Source of the DNA: Duganella sp. OV510
GTDB taxonomy: Bacteria; Pseudomonadota; Gammaproteobacteria; Burkholderiales; Burkholderiaceae_D
Direction of reading: 5' to 3'
Assembly (NCBI RefSeq): GCF_900100205.1
Contig: NZ_FNEQ01000015.1
Coordinates: 52,879-116,878 of the forward strand
Length of the DNA: 64,000 nucleotides
Position 1 is the first letter of the stretch. Every line of letters begins with the position of its first letter. Positions 49,723 through 61,060 of this stretch are shown here, piece by piece. The notes below the pieces were generated by a model, which made no database searches, was not told the DNA's origin, and saw only the letters and a list, made by a program, of their open reading frames with translations. Both the position numbers and the translations under genes were made by a program.

Positions 49723-50202
49723 TTAGCTCTTTTTGGAGAACTTCGCGGCCAGCTGGTTCAGCTTGTCGGCGTGCACGCGGGCGGCTTCCTCGGCTGCCTT
49801 GGCATCGCGCTCGGCCTTCTTGCGTTCCGCTTCTTTTTTGTAGCGTTCCTGCAGCACCTGGGTGGCATGGGCGCGATGGGTATCGGTCACTTCGGCGCCA
49901 GGCTTGCCATCGAGGTCGTGACGGACCTTGGCTTTTTCCATGACTTTCAGGTAACGCAGCGAACCGGTGTGGATGCCCAGCGCAGTGCGCATGGTTTTGC
50001 GGTCCAGGTCCGGCATCACGGCCAGCAGCTGTTTATCGATACCGATAGCCAGCGGCAGGAAATCGCGGAAAGCAGGGAATTGGGTTTGCAACTGTTTCAG
50101 CAGGCTGCGCGGGGTTTGGGCGGCAGGCGCCGGTGCGGAGGCAGCGGTTGCTGGCTCGGTGGCCGGAGGCTGGGGGGTAAGACTAGTGTTCATCGACTTC
50201 AT
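49723..50202 (-). CDS. ProQ/FinO-domain RNA chaperone
   Basis: 159 residues. A Pro/Ala-rich N-terminus is followed by the FinO domain (about 32-105): QFPAFRDFLPLAIGIDKQLLAVMPDLDRKTMRTALGIHTGSLRYLKVM, which is the core of the family with the conserved PLAIGI and LRxAL segments. The tail is a charged Lys/Glu/Ala helix (KKEAERKKAERDAKAAEEAARVHADKL). ProQ/FinO proteins bind small RNAs and mRNA 3' ends by their hairpin and U-tail. The RNase D-like gene just downstream fits a joint RNA role. Confidence 0.88.
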   Translation of the reverse strand: MKSMNTSLTPQPPATEPATAASAPAPAAQTPRSLLKQLQTQFPAFRDFLPLAIGIDKQLLAVMPDLDRKTMRTALGIHTGSLRYLKVMEKAKVRHDLDGKPGAEVTDTHRAHATQVLQERYKKEAERKKAERDAKAAEEAARVHADKLNQLAAKFSKKS

Positions 50203-50336
50203 AGGTTAAGCAACAGCCGTCAGCATATCATGCTGCCCAGCGTAATGCAGTGCATTTTAGGCCATTGTATCGTATAGACCATGCTCAGAATGGCGTTAAG
50301 CGCACCGGCGGACGTGCGCTCGGGGCATAAAATGTG

Positions 50337-50492
50337 TATAATGTTCGACGCACTAATGCAGTACGGTGTGGTTCAGCTTGGAACAGGATGCGATTCGGAT
50401 GGTCTGACCAAGGGCGATTGCCCTTCTCATTTGCCCTTCTCATTCTTCCCTGAAAAGAGAAACAAGCCCGTGACTGGTAGCGGGCTTTTTTT
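50337..50492 (+). ncRNA. Candidate small RNA with promoter -10 and terminator
   Basis: A perfect TATAAT at 50337-50342 (weak -35) is followed by a terminator hairpin AGCCCG / CGGGCT with T7 ending near 50492. A transcript from about 50349 would be near 145 nt. It contains an exact tandem repeat TTGCCCTTCTCAT (50418-50430 and 50431-50443) followed by TTCCC, a pyrimidine run that could pair with Shine-Dalgarno regions. It may be an independent small RNA or an attenuated rpoD leader. Upstream, an AGCGCAC / GTGCGCT hairpin (50299-50320) overlaps the -35 area. A 98-codon frame across it looks spurious. Confidence 0.42.
50466..50492 (+). terminator. Rho-independent terminator before rpoD
   Basis: AGCCCG, ten-base loop, CGGGCT, then TTTTTTT. 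It lies 116 bases before the rpoD start and would end the upstream short transcript. Confidence 0.72.
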
Positions 50493-50607
50493 ATTCCGCA
50501 GAAAATCGTCAACTAAATTACAACATTTCCACCCATGCGCACCGCTCGCGGTCGGCGCGGGGCCAGCTTTTTTGTAATTTCTGACGAATACGCATTGAGA
50601 GATTTTA

Positions 50608-53070
<2,463 letters not shown>

Positions 53071-53082
53071 GCAGCACACCAG

Positions 53083-53109
53083 AAGGGAGGCAGATGCCTC
53101 CCTTTTTTT
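53083..53109 (+). terminator. Rho-independent terminator after rpoD
   Basis: GGGAGGC / GCCTCCC with an AGAT loop, then TTTTTTT, 12 bases after the rpoD stop. Confidence 0.9.
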
Positions 53110-53142
53110 ATCATGCTAGTATTCTCGCAAGGGGGATGCGGC

Positions 53143-53523
53143 ATGAGCGACCAGCATTTGTATGGCAGTTGTTTGTGTGGCGGCGTGCGCTACAAGGCGG
53201 CGCTGCCGGTGTTTCACGCCAGCCACTGTTACTGCACCATGTGCCAGAAGCAGCATGGCGCAGCGGCGGGCAGCTACGCCAATGTGGCTCGCGCCGGGCT
53301 GGTGATCGAGTCCGGGCCGGAGCTGGTTACGGAATATGCGTCGTCCGAGGACGGTCGCCGCAGCTTTTGCCGTGTTTGCGGCTCTACGCTGTTCTGGCAC
53401 AGCACCCAGTCTCCCCACCGCATCGCGATTACGCTGGGTACGCTGGAGCCGGAATATGACGGACCGGTCGAGCGCGAGCTTTACTCCGACACCAAACCCG
53501 CCTGGCTACCGCATGGAGGCTGA
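53143..53523 (+). CDS. GFA family protein (CENP-V/GFA domain)
   Basis: 126 residues from the ATG at 53143 with GGGGG upstream. The zinc-binding cysteines are seen in GSCLCGGVRY, HCYCTMCQKQHG and FCRVCGSTLFW, the order of GFA domains. Family members are annotated as glutathione-dependent formaldehyde-activating-like, but the reaction is not established for most. Followed by a small gene whose ATG overlaps its stop codon. Confidence 0.87.
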   Translation: MSDQHLYGSCLCGGVRYKAALPVFHASHCYCTMCQKQHGAAAGSYANVARAGLVIESGPELVTEYASSEDGRRSFCRVCGSTLFWHSTQSPHRIAITLGTLEPEYDGPVERELYSDTKPAWLPHGG

Positions 53524-53762
53524 TGATGCCCGCCAAGGAAATGGATGGCTACGAGGTCGAGTTCACCGGCGAACTGCTGGAAGGCAGCGAGCAATGGGGC
53601 GCCTATGTTTCGATCTTTGCGCCGTCAGATAACCCCATGCACATGAATAACGTCTGCCCGAAGCGGCGGGTGGCGGCAGATCAGACCTTTACCGCTCAGA
53701 GGGCCGCCGAAGTGGAGGCCGAGCGCGCAGCAACAGGCATCCTGGAAGAATTGCGCGCATAA
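53523..53762 (+). CDS. Hypothetical small protein after GFA gene
   Basis: 79 residues; ATG at 53523 overlaps the TGA of the GFA gene (ATGA-type coupling), with a second ATG at 53526. It reads MDGYEVEFTGELLEGSEQWGAYVSIFAPSDNPMHMNNVCPKRRV and ends in a charged helix. No known motif. The coupled start suggests a real gene and a shared function with the GFA protein. Confidence 0.68.
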   Translation: MMPAKEMDGYEVEFTGELLEGSEQWGAYVSIFAPSDNPMHMNNVCPKRRVAADQTFTAQRAAEVEAERAATGILEELRA

Positions 53763-53767
53763 AGAAA

Positions 53768-53791
53768 ACGCCCCGGCTGAGCGGGGCGTTG
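53768..53791. terminator. Hairpin terminator between convergent genes
   Basis: AACGCCCCG / CGGGGCGTT, a 9-bp stem with a 6-base loop, between the small gene (plus) and ppc (minus). On the minus strand it is preceded by the ppc stop and followed by TTCTTTA, so it probably serves both. Confidence 0.8.
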
Positions 53792-53796
53792 GCTGC

Positions 53797-56610
53797 TTAG
53801 CCGGTGTTGCGCAAACCTGCCGCGACACCATTAATTGACAAGTGAATGCCGCGATGCACCCGTTCGTCCGCCTTGCTTTCCGCGGACAGCGCGCGGTGGC
53901 GCTTGATCAGCTCCACCTGCAAGTGGTTCAGCGGATCGAGGTAGGCGAAGCGGTTCTGGATCGAACGCGCCAACAGCGGATTGCCGGCCAGGCGTTCATT
54001 GGCGCCGGTGATGCTTTCCAGGATGTCCAGCGTGTTCGCGTGCTCTTCGGTGATGCGCTTGAAGATGCGCTCGCGCAGTTCCTTGTCCTGCACCAGCTCG
54101 GCATAGCGCGAGGCGATCGCCAGGTCGGTCTTGGCCAGCACCATGTCCATGTTCGACAGCAGCGTGGCAAACAGCGGCCAGTGCTTGAACATTGCTTGCA
54201 GCTGCGCCAGGCGCTCGGCCTTGTCGCCGTCGGCAATCCAGCCGCCGATGGCGCTGGCGAAACCGTACCAGCCCGGCAGCAGCAAACGGCACTGGCCCCA
54301 CGAGAAGCCCCATGGAATCGCCCGCAGGTCTTCGATCCGCTTGGTCGACTTGCGCGAGGCCGGGCGCGAACCCAGGTTCAGCTCGGCGATCTCGGCAATC
54401 GGCGTGGCGGTGAAGAAGTAGTCGGTGAAGCCAGGGGTTTCATAGACGAGGTTGCGGTAAGCCTTGTAGGCGCGATCGGAAATCTCGGCCATGATGGTTT
54501 CGAACTGGCGCAGCTGCTGGCTGTGCCCGGAGTCTTCCGGCTGCGGCAGCAGGCTGGCTTCCAGCGTCGCCGCCACCAGCAGTTCCAGGTTGCGGCGGCC
54601 GATGTCCTTGTTGGAGAACTTCGACGCGATGATCTCGCCCTGTTCGGTCAGGCGGATCTGGCCGTTGACCGTGCCGTGCGGCTGCGCCAGGATGGCGTCG
54701 TACGACGGGCCGCCACCACGGCCGACGGTGCCGCCACGGCCGTGGAACAGCCGCAGCTTGACGCCGGCTTTTTCAAACACGGTCACCAGGTTGGTTTCGG
54801 CCTTGTACAGTTCCCAGTTGGAGGTGAGGAAGCCGCCGTCCTTGTTGGAGTCCGAATAACCCAGCATGACTTCCTGGATCTGGCCCTGCTTGGCGATCAG
54901 TTCCTTCACCAGCGGGATCGCCATGACCGCTTCCATGATGCCGGAGGCGCGTTGCAGGTCGGGGATGGTTTCGAACAGCGGGATCACCATCAGGTCCAGC
55001 TCTTTCTCGGCGATGCGCAGCAGGCCCAGCTCTTTTTGCAGCAGCAGCACTTCCAGCAGGTCGGACACGGTTTCGGTGTGCGAGATGATGTAGTTGCGGA
55101 TCGCCCGCGCGCCATAGCGGGCACGGATCTCGCGCGCCGCGCGCAGCACGCCCAGTTCCGATACCGTCTCGGCCGAATAGCTGACGTAAGGCGAATTCAG
55201 CAGGCGCGGTTGCCCCAGTTCGCTCAGCAGCAGCTTGACCTTGGCGTCTTCGTCCAGCGCGGCATAGTCGGCCTGTACGCCGGATTTGGCGAACAGTTCG
55301 GCCAGCACGCGCTCGTGGATGTCTGACGACTGGCGCATGTCCAGCGACGCCAGGTGGAAGCCGAAGATGTCGGCCGCGCGTTTCAGCGTCGACAGGCGCG
55401 GCTGCACCAGCACGCTGCCGTGGTTGGCGTTGAGCGAGTCGACCAGCACTTGCAGGTCGGCGGCGAAGGCGCGCGCATCGGCATACGGTTCGGCATGGCC
55501 GACTTCCTTGCGCAGGATGTTGGTGGCGCCCAGTGCGCGCGCGGTCGACGCCAGGCGCGCATAGATGCCGATCAGCGCGCGGCGATACGGTTCATCGGCG
55601 CGGTGGTCGGAGGTGTCCGGCGACTGGTCGGCCAGCGCCTGCAGTTCCGGCGAGCAGGCGATCATCAGCGTCGAGATCGACAGTTCGGCGCCCAGCGTGT
55701 GCGCTTCTTCGAGGTAGAAGTCGAGGATGGTGGTGGCCTGCCGCGTCAGCGCGTGCGACATGGTGTTGCCGTTGACATTGGGATTGCCGTCGCGGTCGCC
55801 GCCGATCCAGCTGCCCATCTGCACGTATGGCGCGTTGATCTGCACGCTCTCGCCGTAATGGTGGGCGATATCCTGCTCGATGTCATCGTACAACCCTGGC
55901 AGTTCGCGCAGGAAGGTGATGCGGTAATAGGACAGGGCGTTCTCGATTTCATCGGCCACGGTCAGCTTGGAGTAGCGCAGCATGCGGGTCTGCCACAGGG
56001 TGGCGATGCGTGCGCGCAGCAGGTGCTGGTTGGCGGCGGTTTCCTTCGGCGTCAGCGGCAGGTCGCGCTCGGCCAGCAGACGGGCGATGTCGTGCTCGGC
56101 GTCCAGGATGGATTTGCGCTGCACCTCGGTCGGGTGGGCGGTCAGCACCGGCGAGATCAGCGCGTCCTGGAAGAAGGTGGATACCGTCTGCTGCTGGACG
56201 CCGGCTTGCTTCAGCTTGCACAGCGCGTAGTTGACGCTGCCTTGCTGCGGATTGGAACCGGCCAGCAGGTGCGCGCGGCGGCGGCGGATGTGATGTTGGT
56301 CTTCCGCAATATTCGCCAGGTGCGAGAAGTAGGAGAAGGCGCGTACCACCGAAATGGTTTGCTCCTTGGTCAGGATTTTCAGCATGCCATCCAGTTCCTT
56401 GGCGGCGCCGGCGTCGGCTTCGCGGCGGAAGCGCACGGCGGTCTGCCGGATGGTTTCGACCACGGCGTAGACTTCCTCGCCTTCCTGGTCGCGCAGCACG
56501 TCGCCCAGCAGGCGACCTAATAAGCGAATGTCTTCTTTCAGAGGCGCGTCTTTATCGACGCCCGGTTGTTCAGCAGTTGGTTCGTTGAATGCACTAGGTT
56601 GATTTGCCAT
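53797..56610 (-). CDS. ppc: Phosphoenolpyruvate carboxylase
   Basis: 937 residues, full length. Motifs: VLTAHPTEVQRKS (catalytic His region), GSWIGGDRDGNPNV, VMLGYSDSNKDGGFLTSNWELYKA (second catalytic His/Lys region), FHGRGGTVGRGGGPSYDAILAQP, FSWGQCRLLLPGWYGFASAI and the conserved end NGVAAGLRNTG. It adds bicarbonate to phosphoenolpyruvate to give oxaloacetate. It is divergent from hemC, a gene order I know from related betaproteobacteria. Confidence 0.97.
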   Translation of the reverse strand: MANQPSAFNEPTAEQPGVDKDAPLKEDIRLLGRLLGDVLRDQEGEEVYAVVETIRQTAVRFRREADAGAAKELDGMLKILTKEQTISVVRAFSYFSHLANIAEDQHHIRRRRAHLLAGSNPQQGSVNYALCKLKQAGVQQQTVSTFFQDALISPVLTAHPTEVQRKSILDAEHDIARLLAERDLPLTPKETAANQHLLRARIATLWQTRMLRYSKLTVADEIENALSYYRITFLRELPGLYDDIEQDIAHHYGESVQINAPYVQMGSWIGGDRDGNPNVNGNTMSHALTRQATTILDFYLEEAHTLGAELSISTLMIACSPELQALADQSPDTSDHRADEPYRRALIGIYARLASTARALGATNILRKEVGHAEPYADARAFAADLQVLVDSLNANHGSVLVQPRLSTLKRAADIFGFHLASLDMRQSSDIHERVLAELFAKSGVQADYAALDEDAKVKLLLSELGQPRLLNSPYVSYSAETVSELGVLRAAREIRARYGARAIRNYIISHTETVSDLLEVLLLQKELGLLRIAEKELDLMVIPLFETIPDLQRASGIMEAVMAIPLVKELIAKQGQIQEVMLGYSDSNKDGGFLTSNWELYKAETNLVTVFEKAGVKLRLFHGRGGTVGRGGGPSYDAILAQPHGTVNGQIRLTEQGEIIASKFSNKDIGRRNLELLVAATLEASLLPQPEDSGHSQQLRQFETIMAEISDRAYKAYRNLVYETPGFTDYFFTATPIAEIAELNLGSRPASRKSTKRIEDLRAIPWGFSWGQCRLLLPGWYGFASAIGGWIADGDKAERLAQLQAMFKHWPLFATLLSNMDMVLAKTDLAIASRYAELVQDKELRERIFKRITEEHANTLDILESITGANERLAGNPLLARSIQNRFAYLDPLNHLQVELIKRHRALSAESKADERVHRGIHLSINGVAAGLRNTG

Positions 56611-56757
56611 GTGTTAAGCCACAAAGAGGTAAAAAAGATAGGTGCATGGGCTTGTGGCCCGGTTCTGCAGGGTGAGCATGCTAAAATTTGTAATCTTAAA
56701 CACGCGCGTGGTACTGGCTTGCGCCGGTTAGCGTCAGCTACAGCGAAAGAACTGGTT

Positions 56758-57780
56758 TTGAAAACATCCGAAGTGGTACAGCATCTCCCATCCAGATTGG
56801 TGATCGCCTCGCGTGAATCGCGACTTGCCATGTGGCAGGCCGAGCACGTTCGTGATCGCTTGGCATTATTATATCCTCAGTGCGATGTCAAAATTGTCGG
56901 AATGACGACCCGTGGCGATCAAATTCTGGATCGCACATTGTCGAAAGTGGGCGGCAAAGGATTGTTTGTTAAAGAACTTGAAGTGGCGATGGCAGAAGGC
57001 CGCGCCGACCTGGCCGTGCATTCGCTGAAGGACGTGCCGATGGAGCTGCCGCAAGGCTTTGCGCTGGCCGCCGTACTGGAGCGCGAAGACCCGCGCGACG
57101 CCTTCGTTTCCAACGATTACGTCTCGCTTGACGAGCTGCCGGCCGGCGCGATTGTCGGCACCAGCAGCCTGCGCCGCCAGGCGCTGATCGCCGCGCGCTA
57201 CCCGCAACTGGTGATCAAACCGCTGCGTGGTAATCTGGATACACGCCTCGGCAAGCTGGATCGGGGCGACTACGCGGCCATCATCCTGGCCGCCGCCGGC
57301 CTGAAACGTTTGGGCCTGCCGCAACGCATCCGCGCCTTGCTGGACCCGGCCCACAGCCTGCCGGCCGCCGGCCAGGGTGCAATGGCGATTGAAATCGCCG
57401 AGCGCAGCGATGGCCTCGATCTGATGGCCATCCTGGCGCCGCTGAACCATACAGCCACCGCGCAAGCCGTGACCGCCGAGCGCAAGGTGTCGAAAGTATT
57501 TGGCGGCAGCTGCCAGGTGCCGCTGGCGGCCTTCGCTACCGTCGATGGCGATGAGATGCACTTGCGCGCCATGGTCGCCACGCCGGATGGCCTGCGTGTC
57601 GCCAGCGCCGAAGTGCGCGGCGCCGCAGCCGACCCGGAAGCGCTGGGCGCGCAAGTGGCCGAGTTGCTGCGTGCGCAGGACGCGGAAGACATTCTGTCGT
57701 CGTGCCTGAGCGAAGCGGCGCAAGCCGAGGCCGACGCCCGTTCGGCCACGCTGGCCGATGCTCCCAAGCCGGGCGCGTGA
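56758..57780 (+). CDS. hemC: Porphobilinogen deaminase (hydroxymethylbilane synthase)
   Basis: 340 residues if it starts at the TTG at 56758; a GTG at 56773 is the alternative, and no ATG lies close by. Motifs: LVIASRESRLAMWQAEHV, DRTLSKVGGKGLFVKELE, DLAVHSLKDVPMELP, GTSSLRRQALI, LRGNLDTRLGKLD and FGGSCQVPLAAF with the Cys that holds the dipyrromethane cofactor. It polymerises four porphobilinogen to hydroxymethylbilane. First gene of hemCDXY; hemD follows after 7 bases. Confidence 0.94.
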   Translation: MKTSEVVQHLPSRLVIASRESRLAMWQAEHVRDRLALLYPQCDVKIVGMTTRGDQILDRTLSKVGGKGLFVKELEVAMAEGRADLAVHSLKDVPMELPQGFALAAVLEREDPRDAFVSNDYVSLDELPAGAIVGTSSLRRQALIAARYPQLVIKPLRGNLDTRLGKLDRGDYAAIILAAAGLKRLGLPQRIRALLDPAHSLPAAGQGAMAIEIAERSDGLDLMAILAPLNHTATAQAVTAERKVSKVFGGSCQVPLAAFATVDGDEMHLRAMVATPDGLRVASAEVRGAAADPEALGAQVAELLRAQDAEDILSSCLSEAAQAEADARSATLADAPKPGA

Positions 57781-57787
57781 TCCGGGG

Positions 57788-58567
57788 ATGACCGGCGCCG
57801 TCGTCATCACCCGTCCGCTGGCGCAAGCCACAGCGCTGGCGCAGCGCGTTGCCGCGCTGGGCCGTGAAGTCGAAATCTTGCCGTTGCTGGAAATCGCCCC
57901 GCTGGCCGACCAGACGCCGCTGCGGGCGGCACTGGCCCGGCTGGACCAGTACGCGATGGTGGCTTTCGTCTCGCCCAACGCGGTGGATGCCGCCTTCGCG
58001 CATATCCGGCAATGGCCGGCCGGCGTGACCGCAGCCGTGGTGGGCGAAGGCAGCCGCGCAGCGCTGGCCGCGCATGGCGTGGCGGACATCGTCAGTCCGG
58101 CTGACAGCGCCCACAGCGATTCCGAGCACCTGCTGCAAACGCTGGACCTCGCTGCGCTGAGCGGCAAGCCGGTGCTGATTATCCGTGGCGAGAGCGGCCG
58201 CGAGCTGATGGCCGACGGCCTGCGCGCCGCCGGCGCCGTGGTTGACGTGGTGCCGGCCTATCGCCGCTCGGTGCCGGCACTGACGCCCGAACTGGTCGCC
58301 ACGCTGCGGCGTTTGCTGGCGCAGCAAAACGACTGGATCATCACCAGTTCCGAGGCGTTGCGTGGTCTGTGCAACCTTCTGGCAAAAGTTGACTTGCAGC
58401 ATACTGACGCGATGCAGCACAATAGCGTTGTAGCTATGCAACAGCAGCATTTGATCGTGCCACATGCCCGAATTGCCGAAACGGCAAATAATTTAGGATT
58501 TTCCAAGCTGACGCTCACAGGATCAGGCGACGAACGCCTGCTGGCCGCGTTACAATCACGCCTATGA
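57788..58567 (+). CDS. hemD: Uroporphyrinogen-III synthase
   Basis: 259 residues from the ATG at 57788. The sequence follows the family: VVITRPLAQATALAQRVAALG, ILPLLEIAPLAD, YAMVAFVSPNAVDAAF, VVGEGSRAALAAHG, SEHLLQTLDLAALSGKPVLIIRGESGRELMADGLRAAGAVVDVVPAYRR, and WIITSSEAL. It closes hydroxymethylbilane with inversion of ring D. It overlaps hemX by 4 bases. Confidence 0.92.
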   Translation: MTGAVVITRPLAQATALAQRVAALGREVEILPLLEIAPLADQTPLRAALARLDQYAMVAFVSPNAVDAAFAHIRQWPAGVTAAVVGEGSRAALAAHGVADIVSPADSAHSDSEHLLQTLDLAALSGKPVLIIRGESGRELMADGLRAAGAVVDVVPAYRRSVPALTPELVATLRRLLAQQNDWIITSSEALRGLCNLLAKVDLQHTDAMQHNSVVAMQQQHLIVPHARIAETANNLGFSKLTLTGSGDERLLAALQSRL

Positions 58568-59721
58568 ACGATTTGCCTACATTACCTGACCCAGCTGTCT
58601 CGTCCGCCAAGGCCAGCGAGATCCCGCCTGCGCCACCATCGTCGCAGCCTGAACAGAGCTTGCTTGAGACCTTGCAGCAGCCGCAAGTGCTGCTGGCGGG
58701 CATCGCCATGCTGCTGATTATGCTGGCCGCGCAGACCTGGTCGTCGCACGCGCGCGTCAACAAGCTGCGCGAGGAAATGGCGATGCGCCTGCAGAAGGGC
58801 GACGCCATCAATGCCGATACCGGCACCCTGGTGCGCAATGTGCAGGAAAGCACCAAGGAGTTGCAAACCAAGGTGGCGCTGCTGGAAAGCAAGCAGCAGG
58901 AAGCGCAAAGCCAGCAACTGGCGCTGGAGCAGCTGTACCAGGATCTGTCGAAGAACCGCGACGAATGGGCGTTGACCGAAATCGAACAAGTGCTGTCGAC
59001 GGCGTCGCAGCAGCTGCAACTGGCTGGCAACGTGCCGGGCGCGCTGATCGCGCTGCAGAATGCCGACCGCAGCCTGTCGCGCTCCGACAAGCCGCAATTC
59101 ATCACCATCCGCCGTGCCATCGCGCGCGACACCGACAAGCTGAAGGCGCTGCCAAGCGTGGACTCGGTCGGCGTGGCGCTGCGCCTGGACAACGCCATCG
59201 CGCAAATCGATACGCTGCCGATGCTGTCGGACGAAAAACCGACGCTGCCGGCGCCGGCTGAAAAGAAAGCCAGGCCGGCCAAGGTTGCGCATGACAAGCA
59301 GGGCAAGCCGGTCAAGATCGAGGAACCGGTGACCAATCCGTGGCTGCAATCGCTGCAGGACGGCTGGACCGGCTGGAGTACCGAAATGTGGACCGATGTG
59401 CGCCAGCTGATCCGCGTGCGCAATGTCGACACGCCGGAAGCGCTGATGATGTCGCCAACCCAGGCTTACTTCATGCGCGAAAACCTCAAGCTGCGCCTGC
59501 TGAATGCGCGCATGGCGCTGCTCTCGCGTAACGAAGGTGCCTTCCGTGCCGACCTGATCGCGGCGCAAGAAGCGCTGAACAAGTATTTCGACACCCGCGC
59601 GCGCTCGACCCAGACCGTGCAGGCGCTGCTGCGCCAGGTGCAGAGCAGCAACCTGGCGATCGAGATGCCGACGCTGTCGGATAGCCTGAACGCCGTGCGC
59701 AACTACAAAGCGAAGCCATAA
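58564..59721 (+). CDS. hemX: HemX, membrane protein of the heme operon
   Basis: 385 residues. One transmembrane segment (about 45-63, LLAGIAMLLIMLAAQTW) follows a Pro-rich cytoplasmic N-terminus, then a coiled coil (about 90-140) and an alpha-helical periplasmic domain with WALTEIEQVLSTASQQLQLAGNVPGALIALQNADRSL. The order and these segments match HemX (once annotated uroporphyrin-III C-methyltransferase), which probably holds the heme enzymes together. No methyltransferase motif is present. It is followed by hemY after 2 bases. Confidence 0.9.
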   Translation: MNDLPTLPDPAVSSAKASEIPPAPPSSQPEQSLLETLQQPQVLLAGIAMLLIMLAAQTWSSHARVNKLREEMAMRLQKGDAINADTGTLVRNVQESTKELQTKVALLESKQQEAQSQQLALEQLYQDLSKNRDEWALTEIEQVLSTASQQLQLAGNVPGALIALQNADRSLSRSDKPQFITIRRAIARDTDKLKALPSVDSVGVALRLDNAIAQIDTLPMLSDEKPTLPAPAEKKARPAKVAHDKQGKPVKIEEPVTNPWLQSLQDGWTGWSTEMWTDVRQLIRVRNVDTPEALMMSPTQAYFMRENLKLRLLNARMALLSRNEGAFRADLIAAQEALNKYFDTRARSTQTVQALLRQVQSSNLAIEMPTLSDSLNAVRNYKAKP

Positions 59722-59723
59722 CC

Positions 59724-60920
59724 ATGCGTTTATTCCTCTGGCTAGTCGCCATGATGGCCGCCGCCATCGGTATTGCCGTGACGGCGCGCTTTAATCCGGG
59801 CAATGTGGTGCTGTTCTATCCGCCATACCGTTTTGACCTGTCGCTGAACTTCTTCGTGGTGCTGGAAGTGGCGCTGTTCGCCTTCCTGTACGTGGTGATC
59901 CGCGCCTTCCGCGCCACGGTCAGGATGCCAGGCAAAGTGGCTGCCTACCGTCAACAGAAACGCGAGCGCGATGGCAACAAGGGCTTGCGTGAAGCGCTGA
60001 AAGCGCTGTTCGAAGGCCGCTTCGGCCATGCAGAGAAGGCCGCCGCGCGCGCCTCCGAACTGGCGGAAAATGCTGGCGTGGCAGCGCTGATCGGCGCCCG
60101 CGCCGCGCACCGCATGCGCCAGTCGGCGCGCCGCGACCAATGGCTGAACAAGCTGGTCGACGACAACAGCATGAAAACCGCGCGCCTGATGACGATGACC
60201 GAATTGCTGGTCGACGATCACCAGCCGGAAGCGGCGCTGGAAGCGGTGCGTGAACTGAACGCCAGCGGCACGCGCCACATCCACGCCTTGCAGATGTCGC
60301 TGAAAGCGCAGCAGCAGGCCAAGAACTGGCCGGAAGTGCTGCGCCTGGTCCGCTCGCTGGACAAGCACCGTGCGCTGCACCCGGCGCTGTCGTCGCGTCT
60401 GCGTGAGCTGGCTTATGACGACCTGCTGTCGGACGTCAGCCACGATGCGGAGTCGCTGCTGCGGGTGTGGGCGACGGTGCCGACCGCCGACCGCATCAAG
60501 CCTTATGTCGCCTGTCGCGCGGCCACCGCGTTGAACGCGCGCGGCCTGCACGACGAAGCGCGCCGGGTCGCTGAAGAATCGCTGGCCGCCGACTGGGACG
60601 ACCGCGTGGTGCGGACCTACCGCGAAGCCGCCGCGCCGGCCGGTTCGGCCGCGCTGCTGATGCAGATCGAGCATTGCGAGAACTGGGCCAACACCCGTCC
60701 GACCGACGCCGAGCTGGCGCTGACGCTGGGTTCGCTGTGCCTGAAACAAAAACTGTGGGGCAAAGCCCAGCGCTACCTGGAACAAGCGCTATCGGACGCC
60801 TCCGACTCGCGCATGGTACGTGAATCGCACCTCAAACTCGCCCAGCTGCACGAAGCGCTGGGCCAGCAGGAAGAAGCGGCCAACCACTACCGCCAGTGCG
60901 CACTGGCAACCATCCTCTAA
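59724..60920 (+). CDS. hemY: HemY, TPR membrane protein of the heme operon
   Basis: 398 residues. Two hydrophobic segments at the start (LFLWLVAMMAAAIGIAVTA and FFVVLEVALFAFLYVVIRAF) enclose the short GNVVLFYPPYRFDLSLN loop typical of proteobacterial HemY. TPR-type helix pairs follow to the end (LALTLGSLCLKQKLWGKAQRYLEQAL). This HemY is not the protoporphyrinogen oxidase of Gram-positives. Role in heme synthesis assembly is inferred. Its stop overlaps that of the convergent small gene by 4 bases. Confidence 0.92.
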   Translation: MRLFLWLVAMMAAAIGIAVTARFNPGNVVLFYPPYRFDLSLNFFVVLEVALFAFLYVVIRAFRATVRMPGKVAAYRQQKRERDGNKGLREALKALFEGRFGHAEKAAARASELAENAGVAALIGARAAHRMRQSARRDQWLNKLVDDNSMKTARLMTMTELLVDDHQPEAALEAVRELNASGTRHIHALQMSLKAQQQAKNWPEVLRLVRSLDKHRALHPALSSRLRELAYDDLLSDVSHDAESLLRVWATVPTADRIKPYVACRAATALNARGLHDEARRVAEESLAADWDDRVVRTYREAAAPAGSAALLMQIEHCENWANTRPTDAELALTLGSLCLKQKLWGKAQRYLEQALSDASDSRMVRESHLKLAQLHEALGQQEEAANHYRQCALATIL

Positions 60921-61060
60921 ACAGATGGCCGGTCCTCACCGGCCGTTTTCTTATCCGGATATTTCTTCTTCATATAGCGACGCATGTAGATGAGGGCTCC
61001 TGCACAGGTTGTCAGGTGTAGTCCAAGAATAAGAAAAAGATAGATATCCAAGGGTTTCAT
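60917..61060 (-). CDS. Small membrane protein, 47 residues
   Basis: From the ATG at 61060 the frame encodes MKPLDIYLFLILGLHLTTCAGALIYMRRYMKKKYPDK and a short hydrophilic end: one transmembrane helix followed by a strongly basic stretch. It overlaps the upstream membrane gene by 4 bases (ATGA). A hairpin (60927-60944) that would end hemY transcription lies inside its last codons. The base composition is more AT-rich than the neighbours. Function unknown. Confidence 0.6.
   Translation of the reverse strand: MKPLDIYLFLILGLHLTTCAGALIYMRRYMKKKYPDKKTAGEDRPSV
60927..60952 (+). terminator. Terminator of the hemCDXY operon
   Basis: GGCCGGT / ACCGGCC with a CCTC loop, then GTTTTCTT, 6 bases after the hemY stop. 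It lies within the end of the convergent small gene. Confidence 0.72.

Noticed and set aside
50299..50320. Perfect 7-bp hairpin AGCGCAC / GTGCGCT as a terminator
   Set aside because: It lies upstream of proQ on one side and before the -10 element on the other, with no T-run; might be an operator but no support.
50281..50577. A 98-codon frame in the gap before rpoD
   Set aside because: It crosses a terminator hairpin, has no ribosome binding site and no sensible composition.
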